A DNA stretch of 64,000 bases, taken from contig NZ_CP072467.1 of assembly GCF_018437505.1 (NCBI RefSeq), positions 682,001 through 746,000 on the forward strand, written 5' to 3'. The stretch comes from Spiractinospora alimapuensis. GTDB lineage: Bacteria; Actinomycetota; Actinomycetes; Streptosporangiales; Streptosporangiaceae. Below are positions 8,507-17,370 of this stretch, piece by piece. Under the pieces are notes generated by a model. That model did not search any database and was not told where the DNA came from. It was given only the letters and a program-made list of their open reading frames with translations. The position numbers and the translations under genes are program-made. How positions within the stretch are numbered: the stretch's first letter is position 1; each line of letters begins with the position of its first letter.

Positions 8507-8597
8507 CCGGATTTCTCCACCCCACCGGGATCACGCCACATCCACCCCATGGGCACGCACGTCGACCCGCTCTATCGGGGTCGACACCACCCACCAC
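8507..8597. repeat. dispersed repeat, copy A (decayed gene fragment)
   Basis: About 91 bases here match 42761-42851 at roughly 80 percent identity by eye. Shared blocks include ATTTCTCCACCCC, CGACCCGCT and GGTCGACACCACCCACCAC. On the minus strand this copy reads VVSTPIERVDVR and then, after a one-base shift, MGWMWRDPGG, matching the start of the small gene at 42554-42844. The shifts make it a broken copy rather than a working gene. The rest of the 317-base gap (8454-8770) holds nothing else I can name. Confidence 0.6.
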
Positions 8598-8770
8598 CGC
8601 TGCGCGGCCCCCCTGGCTCAACCGCGAACCACGAATACACCACCGTGGCCTCCGGGCGGGGGTCCGAACCCCGGATCGGAGGCCGACGACGACGCGGGCC
8701 TGACGGGCACGGGGGTTCGGGGTGCGTGGACCGTGCGTGGCTCGTACGTGGGGCACCCGAACGTGGGTCC

Positions 8771-9385
8771 ATGACCAACCACACGTACTCGATCCGCGCC
8801 GCCACCACGGACGACGCCGACGCGATCCGTGAGATCGCGTGTCTGGCCGAACCGGAGGACGCGGCGACCGCCACCGAGTTGACGGCCGCGCTGAACTGCG
8901 CGGTTTTCGTTGACCCCTACCTCACCCTCGACCCGGACCTGGTGTTCGTCGCCGATGACGGGACCCGTCCCGTGGGATACGTCCTGGGCACCGGCGACAC
9001 CCCGACCTTCGTGGGACGCTACCGCGCGGAGTACCTGCCCGAGGTGGCGCCGCGGTTGCCGCTGGGTGAGGGCGAGCCGATCACGTGGGACGAGAAGTTC
9101 GCGTGGCTGCTGCACAACCCCGAGTACATGCTGCTGGAGGATGTGTCGGCCTACCCCGCGCACCTGCACGTCAACCTGCTGCCCGGCCACACCCGCGCCG
9201 GACTGGGCCGGGAGCTCGTGGCACGGTTCGTGGACGCGCTGCGGGAGCGCCGCGTGGGCGGTGTGCACCTGGCCACGGCGCTCGACAACATCGGCGGGCA
9301 GGCGTTCTTCCACGCGTTGGGCTTCCAGCACGTGGAGGCGGACTTGCCCGCGTCGTTCTTCGTGCGCGACACCGCCCCGATCTGA
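8771..9385 (+). CDS. GNAT N-acetyltransferase
   Basis: A 204-residue acetyl-CoA-dependent acetyltransferase. The N-terminal strand YSIRAATTDDADAIREIA, a central LVFVADDGTRPVGYVLGT strand, and LPGHTRAGLGRELVARFVDAL (the acetyl-CoA pyrophosphate loop, R/QxxGxG/A type) are all present. GGVHLATALDNIGGQAFFHALGF is the C-terminal GNAT segment. The open frame goes further upstream, but the ATG at 8771 gives the family's normal start. Acyl acceptor unknown. Confidence 0.87.
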   Translation: MTNHTYSIRAATTDDADAIREIACLAEPEDAATATELTAALNCAVFVDPYLTLDPDLVFVADDGTRPVGYVLGTGDTPTFVGRYRAEYLPEVAPRLPLGEGEPITWDEKFAWLLHNPEYMLLEDVSAYPAHLHVNLLPGHTRAGLGRELVARFVDALRERRVGGVHLATALDNIGGQAFFHALGFQHVEADLPASFFVRDTAPI

Positions 9386-9392
9386 CACCCCG

Positions 9393-9429
9393 CCCGGGGT
9401 GGCGCTCCCCGGCGCGGCGTCACCCCGGG
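9393..9429. terminator. stem-loop terminator between convergent genes
   Basis: CCCGGGGTG (9393-9401) pairs perfectly with CACCCCGGG (9421-9429) around a 19-base loop. It lies between the stops of the GNAT gene and the convergent cupin gene and can serve both. There is no U-tract, as is usual in actinomycetes. Confidence 0.55.
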
Positions 9430-9433
9430 ACCC

Positions 9434-9862
9434 CTAGGATTCGCGGAGGGGCACCGCGTAGCCCGGGACGGAGGGCCAGCGCACGGTCAACAGCACCGAG
9501 TGCTCCTCCGCGATCCAGGAGTGGTCCACCCCCCGGCCCCACACCACGTAGTCACCCTGACGCTCCAACACCACGCTGCGCCCCGGCAGCTCCACCCGGA
9601 ACCGGCCGCTGATCAGCACCAGCAGCGCGGTGCGTTCCTCCCCACGCACCCACCGGGCACGGGTGTCCCCCGGGGGATGCACCCCCCACTTGATCTCCAC
9701 GTCCTCGCTGTGGCGGGGGTCGCCCGGGTCCTTGAAGTGGCCCAGGATCCATCCACGGTCCAGGGCCGCGTCGTGCCCGGCGTTGCCCACGTACACGGTG
9801 TCGCCGTAGGCCGCGCCCGCGTCGGATCCGGGCCCGTCGAGGGTGTCACTGCTGTGCTCCAT
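9434..9862 (-). CDS. cupin-domain protein
   Basis: A 142-residue single cupin. SEDVEIKWGVHPPGDTRARWV leads into the first cupin motif, ERTALLVLISGRFRVELPG is the inter-motif segment and GDYVVWGRGVDHSWIAEEHS carries the second motif with its histidine. The C-terminal LLTVRWPSVPGYAVPL is typical of a conserved actinobacterial cupin family of unknown function that databases often misname. No partner gene is apparent. Confidence 0.75.
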   Translation of the reverse strand: MEHSSDTLDGPGSDAGAAYGDTVYVGNAGHDAALDRGWILGHFKDPGDPRHSEDVEIKWGVHPPGDTRARWVRGEERTALLVLISGRFRVELPGRSVVLERQGDYVVWGRGVDHSWIAEEHSVLLTVRWPSVPGYAVPLRES

Positions 9863-9895
9863 GACGCCGGACGCTAGCAGCCCCTCGGGGGTGGT

Positions 9896-10669
9896 TCAGG
9901 CGCGCAGCGCCTCGAAGGTCCAGATGTCGGCCTGGGGTCCGGGTGGGCTGGTGTCGTAGTCGCCGTACACCGTCACCGACGTGAACCCGGCGTCGGTGAG
10001 CATCCCGGTGAACTCGGCGAGCCCGAACCACAACAGGGAGAAGACCTGCAGTTCACCGCGCCGCAGCACCCCTTCCTCCCACAGCTCGTAGCGCAGCCAC
10101 TCCGTGGTGCGCTGGGTCCGTGGGTCGAACTCGGTGTGCATGCTGGACATCGTGATCAGCTCCTCGCCGTCCCACCACTGTCGCGGGCTCGTGGCGATGT
10201 CCACACCCACCGGCGGGGGCTCCAGGTCACACACGAACCGGCCCCCGGCGACGAGACTGTCCCGGATCGCCGCCAACGCGGCGACCGCGGCTTCGGGGCT
10301 GGGCAGCAGCGAGAACGACCCCGCCGGAACGACGACCGCCTCGTAGCGCCCGGGGGCGCGATACGTGGCCAGGTCGTCGACGAAGACGTCGCCGGCCAGC
10401 CCCTCCCGCGCGCAGTGCGCGCGACACAGCTCGACCATGTGGGGGGAGGTGTCATAGCCCCGCACCCGCAACCCCTCGCGCAGCAGCGGGACGAGCATTC
10501 GCCCGTTGCCCACGGCGGGCTCCAGGATCTCCCCCTGAGTCCCGGCGAGGAGACGGGAGTAGAACTCCACGTCCCCGAACGAGAACCCCACTGGTTTGTC
10601 CAGGTCGTAGCCGCGGCTGCTCAACGCGCCGTACCGCCAGCACGCCCGGAGACCATCGTCAGTACCCAC
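9896..10669 (-). CDS. class I SAM-dependent methyltransferase
   Basis: A 257-residue Rossmann methyltransferase. Motif I is EILEPAVGNGRMLVPLLREG (about residues 47-66), with the acidic ribose-binding residue in VRGYDTSPHMVELCR. VVVPAGSFSLLPS takes the motif IV place and LVAGGRFVCDLEPPP the motif VI place. The GTG at 10669 is preceded by AGGAAGGGCGG. The substrate, which could be a small molecule or protein, is not predictable. It is divergent from idi. Confidence 0.85.
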   Translation of the reverse strand: MGTDDGLRACWRYGALSSRGYDLDKPVGFSFGDVEFYSRLLAGTQGEILEPAVGNGRMLVPLLREGLRVRGYDTSPHMVELCRAHCAREGLAGDVFVDDLATYRAPGRYEAVVVPAGSFSLLPSPEAAVAALAAIRDSLVAGGRFVCDLEPPPVGVDIATSPRQWWDGEELITMSSMHTEFDPRTQRTTEWLRYELWEEGVLRRGELQVFSLLWFGLAEFTGMLTDAGFTSVTVYGDYDTSPPGPQADIWTFEALRA

Positions 10670-10771
10670 CCGCCCTTCCTACTGCACCCCACCACCAGCG
10701 ACGGACACGGGGCACCCCCAACCACCACGACGGGCGGCTATGGTGGGTCCTGCCGACGTGAGGATCCCGCC

Positions 10772-11296
10772 ATGCCCAACACCCCGGAACTCGTCATCCT
10801 CCTCGACGACGACCGCAACCACATCGGAACGATGGACAAGTCCGTCGTACACACCGACGACACGCCGCTCCACCTGGCGTTCTCCTGCTACATCACCGAC
10901 GACCACGACCGTGTCCTGCTCACCCGCCGCGCCCTGGGCAAGCGCACCTGGCCGGGGGTGTGGACCAACAGTTGCTGCGGACACCCAGCGCCGGGCGAGG
11001 AGATCGCCGACGCGGTGCGACGCCGCGCCCACCAGGAACTGGGGATGACGATCGACGCCCCCCGCGTGGTGCTGCCGGAGTTCCGCTACCGGGCCCGCTC
11101 CGCGGAGGGCGTCGTGGAGAACGAGGTGTGCCCGGTGTTCGTCGCCGCGGCCCGCACCACCCCCGATCCCGACCCGGCGGAGGTCGCGGACTTCGCGTGG
11201 GCGCCGTGGGAGACCCTGCACACCCTGGCCCAGGACACCCCGTGGCTGATCAGCCCCTGGGCCGCCGCCCAGATCCCCCAGCTCGCCCGCGCCTGA
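10772..11296 (+). CDS. idi: isopentenyl-diphosphate delta-isomerase, type 1
   Basis: Interconverts isopentenyl and dimethylallyl diphosphate for isoprenoid synthesis, in the cytosol. The 174-residue Nudix-fold protein shows TWPGVWTNSCCGHPAPGE with the catalytic cysteine, the modified Nudix helix RRRAHQELGMTI, and YRARSAEGVVENEVCPVFVA with the second catalytic glutamate. Family length is about 175-185, so it is complete. The ATG at 10772 begins MPNTPELVILLDDD, as in actinobacterial Idi proteins. No other isoprenoid gene is adjacent. Confidence 0.95.
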   Translation: MPNTPELVILLDDDRNHIGTMDKSVVHTDDTPLHLAFSCYITDDHDRVLLTRRALGKRTWPGVWTNSCCGHPAPGEEIADAVRRRAHQELGMTIDAPRVVLPEFRYRARSAEGVVENEVCPVFVAAARTTPDPDPAEVADFAWAPWETLHTLAQDTPWLISPWAAAQIPQLARA

Positions 11297-11309
11297 ACCG
11301 CCCGCGGCC

Positions 11310-11771
11310 TCACACGTACTGACGCAGCACCACCGTGGCCACGCAGGCGGGTTTGCGCCCGCCCTCGACCTCGAAGGTCACCGTCACCGTGATCTGCACC
11401 CCGCCCGCGATCTCGCGCGCGTCATCCACCAGCGCCCCGGCCCGCAACCGTGCCCCCACCGGGACCGGCGCGGGGAACCGCACCCGCTCACAGCCGTAGT
11501 TCACCCCCATGGAGAAGCCACGCAACTCCCACAACCGGGGCAACACCACGACGACCTGGCTAAGGGTGAGAAAACCGTGCGCGATCGGCCCCCCGAAGGG
11601 CGACTCCCGCTCCGCCCGCTCGACATCGGTGTGAATCCACTGGTCGTCGCCGGTGGCCCGCGCGAACAACGCCACCTGCTCCTGGGTCACCTCCTCATAC
11701 TCGGTGAACCCCAGGTGGGTCCCCACCCGCTCCAACACACCCGCGACACCCTCGACAGGACTCGGACTCAT
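11310..11771 (-). CDS. MaoC-type enoyl-CoA hydratase
   Basis: A 153-residue hot-dog-fold hydratase, expected to hydrate an enoyl-CoA thioester. FARATGDDQWIHTDVERA and FGGPIAHGFLTLSQVVVVLP form hydratase 2-type active-site segment (Asp and His). The ATG at 11771 overlaps the amidohydrolase stop by four bases (ATGA), so it is the last gene of the SDR-amidohydrolase-MaoC operon. With the acyl-CoA ligase and importer nearby, it is likely to work on a CoA ester of the imported acid. Confidence 0.87.
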   Translation of the reverse strand: MSPSPVEGVAGVLERVGTHLGFTEYEEVTQEQVALFARATGDDQWIHTDVERAERESPFGGPIAHGFLTLSQVVVVLPRLWELRGFSMGVNYGCERVRFPAPVPVGARLRAGALVDDAREIAGGVQITVTVTFEVEGGRKPACVATVVLRQYV

Positions 11772-12700
11772 CCCTGCGTCTCCTCTCCCCGCGCGGAGTC
11801 ACCAACCAAGCCACCATGGGTGAGCCCGAGAATCCGCGCCGCGTTCTCCTTGAGGATGAGCGGACGGACGTGGTCCCGGAACTCCACCGACGCGAAGTCC
11901 CGCATCCACCGATCCGGCGTGATCACCGGATAGTCCGACCCGTACAGCACCTTGTGCTTCAACAACGTGTTCGCGTACTGCACCAACTGCGGCGGAAAGT
12001 ACTTCGGTGACCACCCGGACAGGTCGATGTGGACGTTGGGCTTGTGCAACGCCACCGACAACGCCTCGTCCTGCCAGGGAAACGACGGATGCGCCAGGAT
12101 GATCGTCATGTCGGGAAAGTCGACCGCCACGTCGTCGACGGCCATGGGGTTGGAGTACTTCAACCGCACCCCGCCCCCACCCCGGGTCCCGGCGCCGATC
12201 CCGGTGTGCCCGGAGTGGAACACCGCGATCCCCGACTCCTCGGCGATCACCTCGTACAACGGGTAGACCGCCGGGTCGTTGGGATGGAACCCCTGGATGT
12301 TGGGATGGAACTTGAACCCCCGCACCCCGTGGTCACGCAGCAACCGCCGCGCCCACCGCACCCCCTCCGGGCCCCGCGCCGGATCCACACTCGCGAAGGG
12401 AACCAACACGTCGGGGTACAGCGCCGCCTGCTCGGCGATCTCCTCGTTGCTGGGCGCCCCATCCTCGTCACTGCGCCCCACCTGGTCGACGCCGAACACG
12501 ACCGCGGCCATGTTGCGGCCACGGTAGTAGGCCGCGATCTCCGGCACCGTGGAGGCGGTGACCGTGGACCGGAAGTAGCGCGACATGTCCCGCAGGTCCT
12601 CCGCGTCCACCGCGCTCCCCCGAACGGAGGCGTGCACATGGACGTGGACGTCGATCGCGTCGAGGCTCGCGACGTCGATCCCCGCCGGCCAGCCGCTCAC
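11768..12700 (-). CDS. amidohydrolase-family metal enzyme (amidohydrolase_2 / ACMSD-like)
   Basis: A 310-residue TIM-barrel metal-dependent hydrolase or decarboxylase. The first metal motif is IDVHVHVHAS near residue 15. GVRGFKFHPNIQGFHPND, IAVFHSGHTGIG, MTIILAHPSFPWQDEAL and KVLYGSDYPVITPDRW give the remaining His and Asp ligands. This order fits the ACMSD/OMA-hydratase branch, which acts on carboxylated ring-cleavage intermediates. The GTG at 12700 overlaps the SDR stop (GTGA); the longer frame to 12883 is a shadow of the SDR gene. Confidence 0.85.
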   Translation of the reverse strand: MSGWPAGIDVASLDAIDVHVHVHASVRGSAVDAEDLRDMSRYFRSTVTASTVPEIAAYYRGRNMAAVVFGVDQVGRSDEDGAPSNEEIAEQAALYPDVLVPFASVDPARGPEGVRWARRLLRDHGVRGFKFHPNIQGFHPNDPAVYPLYEVIAEESGIAVFHSGHTGIGAGTRGGGGVRLKYSNPMAVDDVAVDFPDMTIILAHPSFPWQDEALSVALHKPNVHIDLSGWSPKYFPPQLVQYANTLLKHKVLYGSDYPVITPDRWMRDFASVEFRDHVRPLILKENAARILGLTHGGLVGDSARGEETQG

Positions 12701-13611
12701 GCGCGGCCCCCCGTCGGGGGAACCGGGAACGCCTCGGGCTTGTAGGACTGTAACCGCGCCTCGACAAGGCCCGGGAACTCCGCCGCGACCCTCTCCACGT
12801 CCCACCCACCGTCCCGATAGGCGGCTGCGACCTCCTGCGGGTGGGACCACAGGGCGATCTTGTCGCCCCCGGCGGAGACACACTGACCAGTGACACCGGC
12901 CGCCGCGTCACCCGCCAAATACACCACCACCGCCGCGGCGTCATCCGGGGTGCCCAGCCCGGCACGGCGCAGCCCGGGGTCGATGGGGCGGCCCGCCTCC
13001 GCGTCGGCGACGGCCTCACCCAACCCCGGGATCGTGGCCACCATCCGGGTCAGCGCGGTGGGCACGACGGCGTTGACGGTCACCCCAGCGCGTTCGCACT
13101 CCCACGCCCAGGTGCGCACCAGTCCCACGATCGCGGCCTTGGCGGCGGAGTAACTGGTCTGGCCGAAGCTCGCCCGCTGTCCGGCGGGCGAGCCGACGAG
13201 GATGAGCCGTCCGGGGGAGTCCTGGGCGCGGAACCGGTTCACCGCGGCGCGGGCACAGGTGAAGGTGCCGCGTAGGTGGGTGCGCAGCACGGTGTCGAAG
13301 TCGTCGTCGGTGGTCTTGCGCAGGGTACGGTCCCGCAGCACTCCGGCGTTGGTGACCATGACGTCGAGCTGGCCGAACTCCCGGACCGCGCGGTCGACGA
13401 GCCGGTCCGCGGCCTCGCTGGTTCCGACCTCGACGATCTCGGCGACGGCGCGGCCTCCGGCGTCGTCGATGGCGCGGACGGTGTCCTCGGCGGCGTCGGC
13501 GTCAACGTCGTTGACGACGACCGAGGCTCCGGCCCGCGCCATCGCCTCGGCGTAGGCGCGGCCCAGCCCGCGTCCCGATCCGGTCACGACCGCGACCTTG
13601 CCCTTGAGCAT
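12697..13611 (-). CDS. short-chain dehydrogenase/reductase (HSD4-like)
   Basis: NAD(P)-dependent oxidoreductase of 304 residues and first gene of a three-gene operon. VVTGSGRGLGRAYAEAMARAG is the cofactor turn, NDVDADAAED selects NAD, and NAG (VTNAGVLRDRTL) and SYSAAKAAI (Tyr-x3-Lys) form the active site. The extended C-terminus after the SDR core resembles the dehydrogenase domain of peroxisomal multifunctional enzyme 2, which oxidises 3-hydroxyacyl-CoA. With MaoC it could supply two beta-oxidation steps. Confidence 0.9.
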   Translation of the reverse strand: MLKGKVAVVTGSGRGLGRAYAEAMARAGASVVVNDVDADAAEDTVRAIDDAGGRAVAEIVEVGTSEAADRLVDRAVREFGQLDVMVTNAGVLRDRTLRKTTDDDFDTVLRTHLRGTFTCARAAVNRFRAQDSPGRLILVGSPAGQRASFGQTSYSAAKAAIVGLVRTWAWECERAGVTVNAVVPTALTRMVATIPGLGEAVADAEAGRPIDPGLRRAGLGTPDDAAAVVVYLAGDAAAGVTGQCVSAGGDKIALWSHPQEVAAAYRDGGWDVERVAAEFPGLVEARLQSYKPEAFPVPPTGGRA

Positions 13612-13660
13612 GCGATCTCCCGTGGATTGTGGAGGGACTCACGCCGCAAAACTAGGCAAC

Positions 13661-14533
13661 TCAACGACCGTCGTCAATACCTTGCCGAACAATGGGTTCG
13701 GTGGAGATGGTGTCCAACACCGCCGCCGCCTCCTCGGCCGCCCCCGCCTGCCACCGGGCGTGCAACGAGCGGAACACCCCCTGGGCCGCGTCCGCGGGCC
13801 AGTCCGCCGGCAGCAGACGCAGCGGCAGCCGCGGGTCCTCCCTGATAGTGCTCAACCAGTCGGCGGTCAACCACAGGTGCCACACCAGCGGGTCGCGCGC
13901 CCCGCCCGGGGCGACCCCGGACCACCGGTCCAGGAAACCCCGGTAACGCTCCGCGATCGCCCCCAGGTCATAGGCCTCCCGCACCAACTCACCGATGTCG
14001 GTGGGAGGAACCGGTCGCGCGGCGAACACCTTCACCTCGTCGTTGAGCCCCAACTCCGCCAGGATGTCCTCCACCCCCACGCGGCTGGGCCCCAGCCACA
14101 ACCCCCCGTGCAGCATCCCGAACCCGGCCCAGGTCAGCCGGGTCCGCAACGCGTGGCGCTGCCGCCGCTGGTCCTCCGACAGGGAGAACCCGATCAACGT
14201 CCACTCCGTCTCGGCGGACTCGTTCGTCACCCCCAGCTCCCACACCCGCCGTCCCCCGTCGCGCAGCAGTCCCTCGCAGCGGTCGGTCAGCCCGAAGTAC
14301 ATGCGCCGCCCCACCCGCCTGCGACGCAGCAGGTCACGGCGCACCATCCGGCCGAGCGTCGACCGTGTCGCCTGCTCGGAGATCCCCGCCCGCGCGAACA
14401 CCCGAATGAAACTCCCCGAGAACACCGACGTCGAGGTGTCCAGCACGTACTCGCCCAACAACGCCAACATCAGCGACTGCGGCCGAAGCTCCCCCCGCCG
14501 ACCCGACACCGACTCCTCAACCGTTGCCTCCAC
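13661..14533 (-). CDS. PaaX-family transcriptional regulator
   Basis: A 290-residue PaaX-type regulator. It has an N-terminal winged helix (LMLALLGEYVLDTSTSVFSG, SEQATRSTLGRMVRRDLLRRRR) and the PaaX central domain (TEWTLIGFSLSEDQRRQRHALRTRLTWAGFG). In known cases PaaX binds an aryl-CoA such as phenylacetyl-CoA and derepresses a catabolic operon. Here it lies between the SDR operon and the divergent transporter operon, and is likely to respond to the CoA ester made by the ligase. The GTG at 14533 is preferred; a GTG at about 14509 is possible. Confidence 0.88.
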   Translation of the reverse strand: MEATVEESVSGRRGELRPQSLMLALLGEYVLDTSTSVFSGSFIRVFARAGISEQATRSTLGRMVRRDLLRRRRVGRRMYFGLTDRCEGLLRDGGRRVWELGVTNESAETEWTLIGFSLSEDQRRQRHALRTRLTWAGFGMLHGGLWLGPSRVGVEDILAELGLNDEVKVFAARPVPPTDIGELVREAYDLGAIAERYRGFLDRWSGVAPGGARDPLVWHLWLTADWLSTIREDPRLPLRLLPADWPADAAQGVFRSLHARWQAGAAEEAAAVLDTISTEPIVRQGIDDGR

Positions 14534-14609
14534 CGGGGTCCCCCGTCCTGCTCCGACGACACGCGCACGACCCGACACAGGCCACGCGCAAGAAGAACAA
14601 CACACCCCA

Positions 14610-14655
14610 CAATATTCGGCAACATATTGACGGCCGACCGCAGTATGCATAGATT
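14610..14655 (+). promoter_or_regulatory. promoter of the transporter operon with overlapping palindrome
   Basis: TTGACG (14627-14632) and TAGATT (14650-14655) are separated by exactly 17 bases and point toward the binding-protein gene. An inverted repeat CAATAT-N8-ATATTG (14610-14615 and 14624-14629) overlaps the first three bases of the -35 box, the position expected of a repressor operator. PaaX is the obvious candidate because its gene starts 77 bases away on the other strand. Confidence 0.6.
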
Positions 14656-14746
14656 CGCGGTGCCGCGACTTTGTGGCGCACGCCATACGCCGACAGATTC
14701 GGCCCCCCGGTCACCCCTGCCCAACCCCCGTGACTCAGGAGACCCC

Positions 14747-15934
14747 GTGCGCAGAACCCCAGCACTCCTCGCCAGCCTCGCGCTGACCGTCCCGCTCGCG
14801 TCCTGCGCCACCATCAGCGACGCCACCGACGACGACCCCATCACCATCGGCTACATCACCCCACTCACCGGCGACTTCTCACCCCTGGGAACCGACAACG
14901 AGAAAGCCGTCGAACTCGCCGTCCAACGGATCAACGACGACGGCGGCGTCCTGGGCCGCCCCCTGGAACTCACCACCCACGACGACCAAAGCAACCCCGA
15001 CCAGGCGATCCTCGCGTTCAACGACATCATGAACGACGAACCCGCCGCCATCATCGGATCCGCGTTCTCCAACAGCGCCATGGCCCTGCTCGAACAGATC
15101 GAACGCGAACAGATCCCCTACATCTCCCCCACCCCCGCCGACGAACAGGTCAACCCCATCCGCGACCACGTCTTCGTGGTCCCCGCACTCGCCGGCGCCT
15201 ACGCCGAACGCGCCCTGCAGTACTTCGACTCCGAAGGAATCGACCAGGTCGCCCTCGCCTACTCCGAAACCGCCTACGGAATCGCCGGCCACCAAGCCAT
15301 GGTCGACGCCAGCGACGACTACGACATCGAACTCACCCTCACCGAAGAGTTCGAGCAGGAAACCACCGACTTCAGCCACATCATCGCCGCCGTCGAGGAC
15401 TCCGACGCCGACGTCACCATGCTCTGGGCCACCGGACCACCCGGCGTGATCTTCACCGAACAGTACGCCGGCGCCGACGCCGACCCCGCGCTCGTGGTCA
15501 CCGGCTCCCAGGCGAGCCACCTGTGGACCGAACCCGCCGGAGCGGCCGCCGAGGACGTCACCGTGCTGAGCTCACTCGGCGTCGTCGGCGAGCACATCCC
15601 CGCCGGCGAACAACACGACGTCATCGCCGAAATGACCGACGCCTTCGAAGCCGAACACGACTACCCCCCACCCCAGTTCGCCCAGGACGGCTACACCGCC
15701 GTCATGCTCCTCGCCGCCGCGATCGACGACGCCGACAGCACCGAACACGCCGACATCCGCGACGCGCTGGAGAACCTCACCCTCACCACCCCCAACGGCA
15801 CCTTCACCTACTCCCCCACCGACCACTCCGGCCTGGACGCCGACGCCATCGCCGTCAGCACCGTCCAGGACGGCGACTTCGTCCCCACCCAATGGACCCT
15901 CGACCAGTTCGACCACCAATTCGGCGACGAGTGA
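14747..15934 (+). CDS. ABC transporter substrate-binding lipoprotein, Liv/amide-urea type
   Basis: A 395-residue lipoprotein that captures substrate outside the membrane. It starts at a GTG with AGGAG five bases upstream, and has a short signal peptide ending in the lipobox LASC at about residues 18-21. ITIGYITPLTGDFSPLG and LELTTHDDQSNPDQAILAFND are typical of periplasmic binding protein family 6 (branched-chain amino acids, amides, aromatic acids). First gene of a six-gene unit. The gene content suggests a carboxylic acid rather than leucine as substrate. Confidence 0.9.
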   Translation: MRRTPALLASLALTVPLASCATISDATDDDPITIGYITPLTGDFSPLGTDNEKAVELAVQRINDDGGVLGRPLELTTHDDQSNPDQAILAFNDIMNDEPAAIIGSAFSNSAMALLEQIEREQIPYISPTPADEQVNPIRDHVFVVPALAGAYAERALQYFDSEGIDQVALAYSETAYGIAGHQAMVDASDDYDIELTLTEEFEQETTDFSHIIAAVEDSDADVTMLWATGPPGVIFTEQYAGADADPALVVTGSQASHLWTEPAGAAAEDVTVLSSLGVVGEHIPAGEQHDVIAEMTDAFEAEHDYPPPQFAQDGYTAVMLLAAAIDDADSTEHADIRDALENLTLTTPNGTFTYSPTDHSGLDADAIAVSTVQDGDFVPTQWTLDQFDHQFGDE

Positions 15935-15937
15935 CCC

Positions 15938-16705
15938 ATGCTGCACGTTGACGGACTCTCCAAGTCCTTCGGCGGTGTCCCCGCCGTCCGCGACGTCACC
16001 CTCACCATCACCCACGGCGAGACACGCGCCATCATCGGCCCCAACGGCGCCGGCAAGTCCACCCTCTTCAACCTCATCACCGGGCACCTGCCCCCCGACG
16101 CCGGCACCGTCACCCTGGACACCACCCGCCTCGACCGGCTCCCACCCCACCGCCGCGCCGCCCGCGGCATCGCCATCGTGTTCCAGGCCGCGCGCATCTT
16201 CCGCCACATGACCGTCCGCGAGAACGTCATGGTCGGAGCCCACCTCCGCACCCGCGCCGGGTTCCTGCCCGCGGCCCTGCGCCTGCCCGCGCACTTCCGA
16301 GCCGAACGCGACATCCGCGCCCACGCCGAGGAGGCACTCGACCGCGTCGGCCTCACCCCCTGGGCCGACGCCGACGCCGCGTCACTGCCCCTGGGACAGC
16401 AGCGCGCCATGCAGGTCGCCCGCGCCGTCTGCGCCCAGCCCCGACTCCTCCTCCTGGACGAACCCGCGTCCGGCCTACGCGCCCCCGAACGCGACCACCT
16501 GGCCCGCGTCATCGAGGACCTCAAGGACACCGGAGTGACCACCATGCTCGTCGAGCACGACGTCGCCTTCGTGTCCCGCCTCGCCGACCAGGTCACCGTC
16601 ATCGACCTCGGCCAGGTCATCGCCCAGGGAACACCCCGCGAGATCCGCGCCGACCCCAAGGTCGTCAACGCCTACCTCGGCGCCGAGGGGAGCCCCACCC
16701 CATGA
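15938..16705 (+). CDS. ABC transporter ATP-binding protein (LivG type)
   Basis: A 255-residue ATPase with Walker A GPNGAGKST and Walker B LLLLDEPASGL. The signature motif is unusual: LPLGQQRAMQVARA replaces the common LSxGQQR, a variation seen in Liv-type ATPases. The start is 3 bases after the binding protein stop. IVFQAARIFRHMTVRENVMVGAH is the Q-loop region. It pairs with the next ATPase at the membrane. Confidence 0.92.
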   Translation: MLHVDGLSKSFGGVPAVRDVTLTITHGETRAIIGPNGAGKSTLFNLITGHLPPDAGTVTLDTTRLDRLPPHRRAARGIAIVFQAARIFRHMTVRENVMVGAHLRTRAGFLPAALRLPAHFRAERDIRAHAEEALDRVGLTPWADADAASLPLGQQRAMQVARAVCAQPRLLLLDEPASGLRAPERDHLARVIEDLKDTGVTTMLVEHDVAFVSRLADQVTVIDLGQVIAQGTPREIRADPKVVNAYLGAEGSPTP

Positions 16706-17370
16706 TCCAGGTCAGCGACCTCGTCGTACGCCACGGGCAGTCCACCGCGCTGGACCACGTGACCCTCACCGTCGGCCACGGCGAGATGGTCGCGCTCGTC
16801 GGCCCCAACGGCGCCGGGAAAACCACCCTCGTCGACACCCTCTCCGGCATCCTGCGCCCCACCTCCGGAACGGTCCGCGTCGAGGGCCGACTCGCGCACG
16901 TCCCCGAGGGCCGACAACTCTTCGCGCAACTGTCCGTCGAGGACAACCTCGCCCTCGGCGCCTGGGGCCTCCCCCACCGCGACCCCGGCCCGGTCTACGA
17001 GGTCCTCCCCGAGCTGCGCCGCATCGCCGCACAACGCGCCGGCTCCCTCTCCGGCGGACAACAACAGATGGTCGCCATCGGCCGCGCCCTGATGGCCAGA
17101 CCGGACGTCATCGCCGTCGACGAACTCTCCCTGGGCCTCGCACCCAAGATCGTCACCGACCTCGCCGCGCACCTCCGCGAACTCAACCGGAGCCACGGCA
17201 CCGCCGTCCTACTGATCGAACAGAACGCCCGACTCGCGTTCACCCTCTGCACTCGCGCCTACGTCCTGGAGGCCGGACGCGTCGCCGCGCACGGCCCCTG
17301 CGACGAACTCGCCGAGAGCTCCGCCGTGGCCCGCGCCTACCTCGGCGGCGACACCGGGGAGCGACCGTGA
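16702..17370 (+). CDS. ABC transporter ATP-binding protein (LivF type)
   Basis: A 222-residue ATPase, the second of the pair. Walker A is GPNGAGKTT, the signature is SLSGGQQQMVAIGRALM, and Walker B is IAVDELSLGLAPKI. HVPEGRQLFAQLSVEDNL is the LivF-type Q-loop segment. The ATG overlaps the previous stop by four bases. Slightly shorter than the usual 233-240 residues, with the deletion between the Walker A helix and the Q-loop. Confidence 0.92.
   Translation: MIQVSDLVVRHGQSTALDHVTLTVGHGEMVALVGPNGAGKTTLVDTLSGILRPTSGTVRVEGRLAHVPEGRQLFAQLSVEDNLALGAWGLPHRDPGPVYEVLPELRRIAAQRAGSLSGGQQQMVAIGRALMARPDVIAVDELSLGLAPKIVTDLAAHLRELNRSHGTAVLLIEQNARLAFTLCTRAYVLEAGRVAAHGPCDELAESSAVARAYLGGDTGERP

Noticed and set aside
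8640-8700. tRNA-like T-arm (GGGGTCCGAACCCC)
   Set aside because: No acceptor, D or anticodon arms fit around it at the right distances.
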